Assembly (NCBI GenBank): GCA_027490215.1 | Contig: JAIXYO010000037.1 | Coordinates: 16,102-80,101 of the forward strand | Length of the DNA stretch: 64,000 nt | Source of the DNA: Rubrivivax sp. | GTDB lineage: Bacteria; Pseudomonadota; Gammaproteobacteria; Burkholderiales; Burkholderiaceae_C | Direction of reading: 5' to 3' | Shown here: one piece after another, positions 54,907 to 62,407 of the stretch | Layout of the letters: every line of letters starts with the position of its first letter | Numbering within the stretch: the first letter of the stretch is position 1 | The notes under the pieces: model-generated | The model's input: the letters and a program-made list of their open reading frames with translations, nothing else | Told to the model about the DNA's origin: nothing | Databases searched by the model: none | Program-made: the position numbers and the translations under genes

Positions 54907-56529
54907 ATGCCCGATGCCCAACCGCGTGACGCCGCACCCTCCCTTGTCCGCACGCCAAAACACATCGACCCGGGCATGCTGCACCGGCTGGCAGTCGTCA
55001 CCGTTCTCGGCTTCGCCTCCGGCCTGCCTCTCGCGCTGACCGGCCAGGCGATGCAGGCCTGGCTCAGCCTGGAAGGGCTGGACCTGGCCACCATCGGCTT
55101 TCTCAGCCTGGTCGGCTTGCCTTACACCTTCAAGTTCCTGTGGGCGCCGCTGATGGACCGCTTCGAGCTGCCCTGGCTCGGCCGCCGCCGCGGCTGGCTG
55201 GTGCTCACGCAACTTGCGCTGGCGGGCACGCTGCTGTGGCTGGCCGATACCTCGCCGACGCAGGCGACCCGCAGCTTTGCGTTGCTGGCGGTGCTGGTGG
55301 CCTTTGTGGCTGCGTCGCAGGACGTGGTCATCGATGCCTACCGCACCGATCTGCTGGCTGCGCGCGAGCGTGGGCTGGGCTCGTCGCTCAGCGTGCTCGG
55401 CTACCGGCTGGCGATGATCCTGTCGGGCGGCATCGCGTTGATCTGGGTGGATCCTTCGAATGCCAGCCAGCCTGGCGGCTGGACCTGGCCTGAGGTCTAC
55501 CGCCTCATGGCGGCGCTGATGGCTGGGGCTGCGGTGCTCTCGGCCACTGCACTGCCGCGCGTCCTGTCGGTTGGCGACCGCTCCAGCGTGGCCCGGCAGG
55601 ACCTGATGGGCTTTGCCGCGCTGCTGGCAGCGGTGGCGGTGGGCTTCGTCATCAGCGACCGTTTCGGCCCACCGATCGCCCGCGCGCTGCTCGCCCCGTG
55701 GTTCGAGGGCAGCACCTTGGATGCCGGACTGCAGCGCAAATGGACGGAGCTGCTGGCACTGCTGCTGGGTTTGGCGTTCACGCTGCCGCTGGCGGCCTGG
55801 GCAGCGCGGGCAGCCAAGTTCCAGACGCTGCTGAACGGTTTGAACAGCTATTTCTCGCAGCGCGGCGCGGCTGCCTTCCTCGCCTTCATCGTGCTCTACA
55901 AGCTGGGCGATGCCTTCGCCGGCTCGCTGATGACGCCGTTCCTGCTGAAGGCGATGATGTTCAGCCCGGCCGAGGTGGGCGTTGTCAACAAGCTGATCGG
56001 TCTGTGGTTGACGATCGGTGGCGCGCTGGTCGGTGGCCTGCTGATGCTGAAGCTGGGGTTGTGGCGTTCACTGCTGCTGTTTGGCGTGCTGCAGATGGCC
56101 AGCAACCTCGGCTTCTGGTGGCTGGCTGTCCACGGCAAGGGCGCGTTGCCCGGCTTCGTGTTGCCGCCGTTCGATTGGGGGTTCGTCAAGCTGGCGCAGG
56201 CCACCGACATCGACGGCGGCCTGCTGATGGTGATCGCTGCCGAGAACCTCTCCGGCGGCATGGGTACTGCCGCATTCGTCGCCTTCCTGATGAGCCTGTG
56301 CAACCAGCGCTTCACCGCCACGCAATACGCCTTGCTCTCGGCGTTTGCCTCGGTCGGCCGAGTCTGGGTCGGGCCGTTGGCTGGTGTGCTGGCGGAGGCG
56401 ATCGGATGGCCCACCTTCTTCGTCGTGTCCACCGTGCTGGCGCTGCCGGCGTTGGGCATGCTGTGGTGGCTGCGCGATGCGGTGCGTGAACTCGAGGTTG
56501 ATTCCAAAGCTCCAACCGTCGACGATTGA
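54907..56529 (+). CDS. ampG: AmpG-like muropeptide permease (MFS)
   Basis: 540 residues with about 12-14 hydrophobic helices. The opening VVTVLGFASGLPLALTGQAMQAWLSLEGLDLATIG and LPYTFKFLWAPLMDRF are typical of AmpG, which imports anhydro-muropeptides for cell-wall recycling. It fits the MurU-like gene in the same window. Other MFS functions cannot be fully excluded. It starts 12 bases after topB. Confidence 0.87.
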   Translation: MPDAQPRDAAPSLVRTPKHIDPGMLHRLAVVTVLGFASGLPLALTGQAMQAWLSLEGLDLATIGFLSLVGLPYTFKFLWAPLMDRFELPWLGRRRGWLVLTQLALAGTLLWLADTSPTQATRSFALLAVLVAFVAASQDVVIDAYRTDLLAARERGLGSSLSVLGYRLAMILSGGIALIWVDPSNASQPGGWTWPEVYRLMAALMAGAAVLSATALPRVLSVGDRSSVARQDLMGFAALLAAVAVGFVISDRFGPPIARALLAPWFEGSTLDAGLQRKWTELLALLLGLAFTLPLAAWAARAAKFQTLLNGLNSYFSQRGAAAFLAFIVLYKLGDAFAGSLMTPFLLKAMMFSPAEVGVVNKLIGLWLTIGGALVGGLLMLKLGLWRSLLLFGVLQMASNLGFWWLAVHGKGALPGFVLPPFDWGFVKLAQATDIDGGLLMVIAAENLSGGMGTAAFVAFLMSLCNQRFTATQYALLSAFASVGRVWVGPLAGVLAEAIGWPTFFVVSTVLALPALGMLWWLRDAVRELEVDSKAPTVDD

Positions 56530-56594
56530 GAACCGTACCTCAGCCCACAGTTGCCGAACTGCCATATCGACCCCACTGCCAGACGAACACGACC

Positions 56595-57554
56595 ATGACT
56601 GCAGAGTTCGACCCCCACGCCACCTTCGAGCCCGACCCCGCCACCGCCGCTGCCCTTTGGCATCACGCCGGATGCGCTTGTCGTCTGCACGCTCGCCGTG
56701 GATTCGCCCAGGCGGTGCTGGGTGCGGGCGCGACCTTGGCGCTGCCGAGCTGGGCGCGGGACGGTGTCGAGGTCGACAAGCAATCCACGCTCGCCAAGCT
56801 GGTGCCGGCCGAGCAGATCGAAAGCGCGGCGGCGCAGCAGTACCAGCAGATGCTGCAGCAGGCGGCAGCGCAGAAGGCCCTGGCGCCGGCCAACCACCCC
56901 CAGGTGATCCGCCTGAACGCGATCGCCCAGCGGTTGATTCCGTTCAGCAGTTCGCCCAACCTGCGCAGCACGCCGCGCGCCGCCAATTGGAAGTGGGAGG
57001 TCAACCTGATCGGCAGCAAGCAGATCAATGCCTTCTGCATGCCGGGCGGCAAGATCGCCTTCTATTTCGGCATCCTCGACACGCTGCAGCTCACCGACGA
57101 CGAGGTGGCTCAGGTGATGGGCCACGAGATCGCTCACGCGCTGCGCGAGCATGCCCGCGAGCGGATGGGCAAGTCGGCGGCGACGCGCGGCGCGATCGAA
57201 ATCGGCGCGGCACTGCTCGGCCTGGGTGGTGGCGGGCGCTACCTCGCCGACATGGGCAGCCAGTTGCTGACGTTGAAGTTCGGCCGTGACGACGAATCCG
57301 AGGCTGACAAGATCGGCCTGGACCTGGCGGCGCGCGGCGGCTACGAGCCGCAAGCCGGCGTGCGCCTGTGGCAGAAGATGGCTGTGGCCAACAAGGGCGC
57401 ACCGCCTCAGTGGTTGTCCACCCACCCGGCCGGCACCACCCGCATCAAGGACATCGAAGCCAACATCCCGGCGGTCGAGGGCCTTTACCTCAGTGCCGCG
57501 AAGCCGACCAAGCGCTTTGCGCCACCGCCCAAGCAGCCTGACGCCCCCGCCTGA
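56595..57554 (+). CDS. Exported M48-family metalloprotease
   Basis: 319 residues from ATG 56595; a TTG overlapping the ampG stop is an alternative. A signal-like segment RRGFAQAVLGAGATLALPSWA has a twin-arginine pair. The zinc site is MGHEIAHALREHARERMG, with the third ligand in ESEADKIGLDLAAR. Related to periplasmic BepA/YcaL-type peptidases of envelope quality control. Confidence 0.87.
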   Translation: MTAEFDPHATFEPDPATAAALWHHAGCACRLHARRGFAQAVLGAGATLALPSWARDGVEVDKQSTLAKLVPAEQIESAAAQQYQQMLQQAAAQKALAPANHPQVIRLNAIAQRLIPFSSSPNLRSTPRAANWKWEVNLIGSKQINAFCMPGGKIAFYFGILDTLQLTDDEVAQVMGHEIAHALREHARERMGKSAATRGAIEIGAALLGLGGGGRYLADMGSQLLTLKFGRDDESEADKIGLDLAARGGYEPQAGVRLWQKMAVANKGAPPQWLSTHPAGTTRIKDIEANIPAVEGLYLSAAKPTKRFAPPPKQPDAPA

Positions 57555-57568
57555 GCGGCGCGTGATCA

Positions 57569-57703
57569 GACATCGGCTGGGTGCTGACCCACCAGGTGTT
57601 CGACTTCAGCTGGAGCCCGCCTGCGCTGGTGCCACTGCTCGGCGGTGTCGCCGGTGCGCTGCTGTCGCTGGCCGCAGGCTGGTCTTACGGCTTGAACGGG
57701 TTG
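57569..57703 (+). pseudogene. C-terminal remnant of an FtsX/YbbP-type ABC permease
   Basis: The frame reads IGWVLTHQVFDFSWSPPALV and PLLGGVAGALLSLAAGWSYGLN. This is the last membrane pair of YbbP-like permeases (WALAR..FDF.WSPSPWVPL.GALAGALLALAAGW). There is no upstream part, and the piece runs into the convergent cytochrome gene. It is therefore a leftover of a deleted gene. Confidence 0.6.
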
Positions 57704-58884
57704 CCAAAGCGTGCGTCGGTGCGCAGCGTCGGGTCGTCCAGCGTCTTCAGGAAAGCCACCAGCGCGGCCTTGTCGGTGGCCGCCATATTGGGCACGCGCA
57801 CGTTGCCATCACGCGTTTTCAGCCTGTTGTCCAGGGCCGGGCCGTTCTTGACGTTGAGGTTGTAGAAGTCAACCACCTGCTCGAACGTGGTGAACCGGCC
57901 GTCGTGCATCATGGGTTGGCCTGGCGATAGGCTCTTGAGCGAAGCCGACTTGAACACACGGGTCTCGCCCGCATCGAGCCCATTGGAGCGAGAGTTGGGT
58001 GCCAGCGCGAAGCTTGGTGGCTGGTGGCAAGCCGCACAGCCCTGGCCGCCGTTGTTGACGCCATTCATGAACAGGCGTCGGCCCAGGTTTTCCTGTGCGC
58101 TCAGCGTGGGCACGTCGAGGCTCAGACCCTTGTCGGCCAGCGCCGCGTTGTAGGTTCGGGCGTAGCCCTGGTCCCAGCGGCTGCCCACAGAGATCATGCT
58201 GCGCTCGAACTGCGCCAGCGCGAGTTGAATGCGCGCTTCGGTGATGGCCGGATCGCCATACACGGCTCTGAAGAGTTCGGGGTAGTAGGGCAGGGCCTGC
58301 ATCTTCACGAGCAGCGCGTTGATGCCGCCGTTGCTCGCATCAAAGCCCATCTCGATCGAGTTCTTGATCGGCTGCGTGGCCTGGGCTTCGACGCTGGCCG
58401 CGCGCTTGTCCCAGAACATCGACCCATCGCGGTAGAACGCGATGTTGGCCAGGCCCATGGTGTGGGCCGTGCCGTTGATGCCCGAGAAGCCTTTGCTGAA
58501 CTGCGTGGTGGCCGAGAAGCCGTTGGCCGGCTGGTGGCAGGTGCCGCACGCCACGGTGTTGTTCACGCTCAGTCGCTTGTCCCAGAACAGCACCCTTCCG
58601 AGCGTGGCGCCCTTGTCGGTGATGCGGTTGTTGGCCGGTGTGTTGACGCCTTGCAGCACCTGCGGGTCGTAGAAGGCCGGCAGCGTGACGGCGGCGTAAT
58701 TGGCCGGGGCGTTGATGTCGATGTTCAGGTATTGCGCAATCACCGACGTTGCGGGCGCGGGTGCCGGCGCGGGCACGGGCGGCCTGGGCTTGGGCTTGGG
58801 CGGTGGTGGGTTGGCGGCAAGCGCCAAATGTCCCGCCAGGGCGGCGGTCGGCGCGATCAACAAGCGGATGAGCAAGGTCTTCAA
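57685..58884 (-). CDS. Exported di-haem cytochrome c peroxidase/MauG-family protein
   Basis: 399 residues from TTG 58884, chosen because GGGAA precedes it and it opens a signal peptide (LKTLLIRLLIAPTAALAGHLALA). A Pro-rich linker (PPPPKPKPRPPVPAPAPA) is followed by two haem sites, CGTCH and CAACH, and the family block RVLFWDKRLSVNNTVACGTCH. MSISVG-like 'ERSMISVGSRWD' and MMHDGRF are also present. It should be periplasmic and reduce peroxide or modify a partner protein. A cyclic-di-GMP riboswitch and a terminator precede it. Confidence 0.88.
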   Translation of the reverse strand: MKTLLIRLLIAPTAALAGHLALAANPPPPKPKPRPPVPAPAPAPATSVIAQYLNIDINAPANYAAVTLPAFYDPQVLQGVNTPANNRITDKGATLGRVLFWDKRLSVNNTVACGTCHQPANGFSATTQFSKGFSGINGTAHTMGLANIAFYRDGSMFWDKRAASVEAQATQPIKNSIEMGFDASNGGINALLVKMQALPYYPELFRAVYGDPAITEARIQLALAQFERSMISVGSRWDQGYARTYNAALADKGLSLDVPTLSAQENLGRRLFMNGVNNGGQGCAACHQPPSFALAPNSRSNGLDAGETRVFKSASLKSLSPGQPMMHDGRFTTFEQVVDFYNLNVKNGPALDNRLKTRDGNVRVPNMAATDKAALVAFLKTLDDPTLRTDARFGNPFKP

Positions 58885-58899
58885 GGCGATTTCCCGTAC

Positions 58900-58966
58900 A
58901 AAAAAGCGGGGCCAATCGCCATGGGGCGCCACGGTTTACGCTGGCGCTCCACTTTGCGTCCCCGCT
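58900..58966 (-). terminator. Riboswitch-controlled intrinsic terminator
   Basis: On the minus strand AGCGGGG (58966-58960) can pair with CCCCGCT (58911-58905), followed by six T. Inside lies a second stem, GGAGCGCCA with TGGCGCCCC. The AGCGGGG arm and the AGCGCCAG stretch also belong to the aptamer, so the terminator and the folded aptamer exclude each other. Ligand binding should allow read-through into the cytochrome gene. Confidence 0.75.
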
Positions 58967-59045
58967 GTCTTGGCTCGTGAGAGCTTTAGACCGGAGGCTT
59001 TGCGACCCCGACTTTCGTGCGGGTGTGCCCTATTGCTAGGGCCAG
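58941..59045 (-). promoter_or_regulatory. GEMM-I cyclic-di-GMP riboswitch aptamer
   Basis: The minus strand contains the conserved core GCAAT-AGGGCACACC, a CCCG-C-AC/GT-CGGG hairpin capped by GAAA, then GGTCGCAAAGCCTCCGG. A second hairpin is GTCT-AAA-GCTC-TCAC-GAGC-CA-AGAC, then AGCGGGG. Both helices pair with bases that differ from the Vibrio Vc2 example. P1 can form from CTGGCCCT and AGCGCCAG with one mismatch. The middle G of AGGGC is kept, which favours cyclic-di-GMP over cGAMP. A weak TACAAA -10 lies at 59057-59062. Confidence 0.85.
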
Positions 59046-59130
59046 TCTCTCACCGATTTGTATCGCCCTGTGTGACGTTTGCGTAACACGGAGCAGACCA
59101 CGCGCAAAAGTGTGAATTACTCGCCGAATC

Positions 59131-59340
59131 ATGAAGATGCCCACGCGCCGACGCGTGCTGGTCGAGGACATGTGCCAGGCCTGCCTGGCCGAGCCGGATG
59201 CGGACGGCGAGGAGGTGCGTGCGCTGAGGCCACTGCAGGCCGCGGCCGTCACCCATCGCATCGCCTTCGGTCCGCGCACTGGACAGAAGATGTTGATCCT
59301 GCGCGACGCGATGCCGCGCGAGACCGCAGTGCGGCAAGCG
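59131..59340 (+). pseudogene. Remnant of an IS91-type transposase
   Basis: About 70 codons read MPTRRRVLVEDMCQACLAEP, then ALRPLQAAAVTHRIAFGPRT and GQKMLILRDAMPRE. The YRIA.GP.AGQK...L piece is found inside IS91-family (Y2) transposases, upstream of their GFSLHA motif. Neither the N-terminal part nor the catalytic region is present. From 59341 to 59470 I see no gene and no clear element end. Confidence 0.5.
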
Positions 59341-59470
59341 CTGTGCGCCGCGCTCAGCCCAAGGTGCCAACACGCATCGACAAAAGTGGATTTGAATTGC
59401 CGATACGCCGGCCACACCATGGATCAGAATCTAGCGGTTTGATTTCCTGTCCAACTGAAGAAGTATTCCT

Positions 59471-59734
59471 ATGCTGACTCGGCTCTTGCTCATCCCGGTG
59501 GCCATCGCACTGACGGCAGTCATCCCCAATACAGCGCACGCTGGTGACAACTGTCACGAGCGTGTGCAGGATTTTCGCGACTGGTACGCGAAGGATAAGG
59601 ACAAGTACACGCTCGCATCCCGCCTTGAGGCGGAGAAGCATCTGCAGCTGGCGCAGCTTCCCTCGCTGAATCTGCTGCAGTGCACGGAGCATCTACTCAA
59701 GGCGCGCAGGGCGCTAAGGGAAGGCAAGAAATAG
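59471..59734 (+). CDS. Small exported protein of unknown function
   Basis: 87 residues. A signal peptide (MLTRLLLIPVAIALTAVIPNTAHA) is followed by a 63-residue charged, helical mature part. Two cysteines could form a disulfide (NCHERVQDF and LLQCTEHLL). It ends with KARRALREGKK. I do not recognise a family. It lies downstream of the transposase remnant and convergent with the YbaY/META gene. Confidence 0.6.
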   Translation: MLTRLLLIPVAIALTAVIPNTAHAGDNCHERVQDFRDWYAKDKDKYTLASRLEAEKHLQLAQLPSLNLLQCTEHLLKARRALREGKK

Positions 59735-59798
59735 CCAGCACCGCTTGCCAGCTTGTCGGTCAGCAGAGCTGTACGTTGCCTGCCACCCTCCCCAATCC

Positions 59799-60551
59799 TC
59801 AGAAATCAACGGCGACAAACGTCGCCAGTGCCTTGCCGCTCTCGTCCGACAGCGTCAGAACATCGCCGCTGACAGAAAAGGTTCTCACCAGAGCGAGAGC
59901 CGCGTAGTACGCTGACTCCGTCTCCATGCCGTGGACGCACGCCCGCCTCGTGGCAGCTGTGGAGGCAAACGTCAGCGCAGGTGGCTTGAGGTTGTAGCTG
60001 CCAGTGAAGGTGTTGCAGCCGCCAGAACCTGCCGCGCGGTGATCGGCGGAATGCAGCGTGACGCTTGGCTCGCGACCAGGGCCCTCGAAGGTGATGGCTG
60101 TGTCGCCCAGCGTCTTCAGTTTCCAGTAGGTGCCCTCGACGGACCTGTCTGGAGCGGCATTGCTCTCGGGGGCCCGCTCGAGCTTGAGCCGGCCCGCGTT
60201 GGCTGTGCCGCCCCCCGTCAGCACCGGGTGGTTCTGGGTCGTGGCGTACAGCAGCCCGCCTGCGACGCGGATGGTGGCTCGGACGGCGTATCGGTGTGAT
60301 GACTGCACCGCGCTATCGTCATAGTGCACCTGAAAGGCGATAGGCGCCTGGCCAGCGGGCGCCATCGTGGTCCTGCCGATGGTCTTGGCCGGCGCGTCCG
60401 CCAGCGAGACATCGGCGACCACGACCTCGAGCACAGCATCCGGGGGCAGCGCGATTCGCTCAAGGTAATAGAGAGAGCCGGTGACCGTTCCGGCGGTGGC
60501 CTGCCCTGCCGACAGCAGGCAGAGGGCCGCGGTGATGCAGCGCGCAATCAT
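59799..60551 (-). CDS. Exported YbaY-like / META-domain protein
   Basis: 250 residues from ATG 60551. The signal peptide is MIARCITAALCLLSAGQATA. The first domain (VTGSLYYLERIALPPDAVLEVVVADVSLADAP) is YbaY-like. The second (VEGTYWKLKTLGDTAIT...SGGCNTFTGSYNL...TRRACVHGMETE) is a META domain as in HslJ. Such proteins are linked to envelope stress or drug tolerance in some bacteria. It lies 71 bases downstream of the amidohydrolase. Confidence 0.85.
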   Translation of the reverse strand: MIARCITAALCLLSAGQATAGTVTGSLYYLERIALPPDAVLEVVVADVSLADAPAKTIGRTTMAPAGQAPIAFQVHYDDSAVQSSHRYAVRATIRVAGGLLYATTQNHPVLTGGGTANAGRLKLERAPESNAAPDRSVEGTYWKLKTLGDTAITFEGPGREPSVTLHSADHRAAGSGGCNTFTGSYNLKPPALTFASTAATRRACVHGMETESAYYAALALVRTFSVSGDVLTLSDESGKALATFVAVDF

Positions 60552-60622
60552 GGCGTCGGCCCCCCGGAGTGAACGCAGGGCCCAAGCAGACTGGCGCCCC
60601 GGCCTGAGGGACGCGTGATCGC

Positions 60623-62362
60623 TCATCGCTTGAGTTGATAGACCGTTTGACCCTCCTTGAGGGTCTCCAGCACCTTGATGTCCTTGATCGTCAGGGGATC
60701 GACCTTCAGCGGGTTCTTTTCCAGGATGACCATGTCGGCGAGCTTGCCTGCCTCGAGAGTGCCCTTCGTCTTTTCTTCCTTGATCTGATAGGCCGCCATG
60801 GCAGTCACGGCACGCAGGCCGTCGTAGGGTGACACGCGCTCATCCGGGCCCACCACCACGCCACTCGATGTGCGGCGGTTCACAGCGGCATCCACTATCG
60901 GCAGCACGGCTGGCGAAGGCGAGACGGGCGAGTCGTGCGAGAAGCTGAAGGGGATACCCTTCTTGATCATCGTCTCGGCCGCCATGCTGTGCGCCGCGCG
61001 CTCCGCACCCCATAGCTTGACCACGATGTCGCCAGCCGTAGGCAGCGATGCGGTGAGGAAGCTGGGAACAGCCCCGTACTTCTTCATGCGGTCGATCTGA
61101 TCGGGCCGCAGATAACTGGCGTGGATGAACACCGGACGATGGTCGCGCATGCCGTGCTTCTTGACCGCTCGCTCGATGGCGCGCAGGGCCTGTTCGGCAG
61201 CCGCGTCGCCATTCATGTGCATGTTCAATTGAATGCCCGTGGTCCAGAACTTGTCGAAGGCCGCATTGAGCGTCGCATCCGAGATCTGCTCGTAGCCGCT
61301 GTATTCGCCGGTCTTGCCCGGTGGGTTGAAGGCATAGGGCTTGGCAAACCAGGCCGTGTCCAGGCTGCCATCGAGCCAGAACTTGATGCCCCCCAGGCGG
61401 GCCCGGTTGATGTAGCGCTTGTCGATGTCCGGGCGTGCGGCCAGCAGCTTGCTCAAGGTGCCTTCCGGCTGGTAGTCCGCACGGACCGAGTAGGCGGCAT
61501 TGATGACGCTGTCTGTCACCGAGTCCTTGGCGCAAACATACAGATCGATCGGCAGCAGCTTCTTGTCGATGGCATTGCGAACCAGGGAGATGTCATCCGC
61601 GCCCAGACCGACACCGCACTCTTGAGCAGTGGTTTGTCCGAAGCTGGCCCAGGCTGCTGCGCCACCGGTGGCCACCTGGTCAGCCAGCTGGCCACTGAAG
61701 GCCGGACGTTGCGCACGAACGACATTGAGCGCGGTTTCCTCCATGGCCCCTAGCAACTCCTGAGAGCCGGGTTTGCGTGAGAAGTTGCCGCCAGCCGGAT
61801 CGGCGGTGCCCGCGCTGATGCCGGTGAGTTTGAACAGCGCCGAATTTCCGGCCCCCAGGTGACCGGAGCCGTCGACGATCATCACCGGTCGGTCTGCCGA
61901 AACGGTGTCGAGCTCCTCGACCGTGGGTGTGCGTCCTTCCTTCATGCGCTTGGCCTGGTAGCCGAAGCCCACGATCCAGGCGCCTTCAGGCACCTTGGCC
62001 ATCTGATCCTTCATGCGAGCGAGCAGGTCGGGAATGTCGGGTGTGCCAAACAGGTTGGCATCGACCAGGTTCTTGCCGAACTGGATCATGTGCCCGTGAC
62101 CATCGATGAACCCCGGCAGCAGCGTGGCGCCGCCCAGATCCACCACCTTGGTCGACTCGCCCCTGAGCTTCATCGCGCCTGCCTTGCTCCCGACGAATGC
62201 GATCTTGCCGTCGCGCACCGCCAGCGCCTGAACGTATCGCGGTGACTTGCCTTTCATGGTGAGGATGTCGCCCCCGAGGTAGATGGCGTCGGCCGAAGCG
62301 GCCATCGCCGTGGCGGCCTGGAACAAGCCGGCCAAAGCCAGCAGCAGGTGCAGATGTTTCAT
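60623..62362 (-). CDS. Exported amidohydrolase (amidohydrolase_3 family)
   Basis: 579 residues. A signal peptide (MKHLHLLLALAGLFQAATAMA) is followed by a metal-dependent hydrolase fold. The metal motif is LLPGFIDGHGHM, and the end of the fold has FSFSHDSPV and GKLADMVILEKNPL. It belongs to the YtcJ/NfdA-like family, which hydrolyses amide or formamide bonds. The substrate is unknown. It starts 45 bases after the porin gene. Confidence 0.88.
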   Translation of the reverse strand: MKHLHLLLALAGLFQAATAMAASADAIYLGGDILTMKGKSPRYVQALAVRDGKIAFVGSKAGAMKLRGESTKVVDLGGATLLPGFIDGHGHMIQFGKNLVDANLFGTPDIPDLLARMKDQMAKVPEGAWIVGFGYQAKRMKEGRTPTVEELDTVSADRPVMIVDGSGHLGAGNSALFKLTGISAGTADPAGGNFSRKPGSQELLGAMEETALNVVRAQRPAFSGQLADQVATGGAAAWASFGQTTAQECGVGLGADDISLVRNAIDKKLLPIDLYVCAKDSVTDSVINAAYSVRADYQPEGTLSKLLAARPDIDKRYINRARLGGIKFWLDGSLDTAWFAKPYAFNPPGKTGEYSGYEQISDATLNAAFDKFWTTGIQLNMHMNGDAAAEQALRAIERAVKKHGMRDHRPVFIHASYLRPDQIDRMKKYGAVPSFLTASLPTAGDIVVKLWGAERAAHSMAAETMIKKGIPFSFSHDSPVSPSPAVLPIVDAAVNRRTSSGVVVGPDERVSPYDGLRAVTAMAAYQIKEEKTKGTLEAGKLADMVILEKNPLKVDPLTIKDIKVLETLKEGQTVYQLKR

Positions 62363-62407
62363 GACGAACTCTTGTGGACAGTGGGTGGGTATGAGAACGA
62401 ATGCATG

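Noticed and set aside
58940..58966. A second GEMM aptamer (GGGGACGCAAAGTGG resembles GGGACGCAAAGCC)
   Set aside because: The flanking helices and the AGGGC element are missing; the stretch is better explained as the aptamer-terminator junction.
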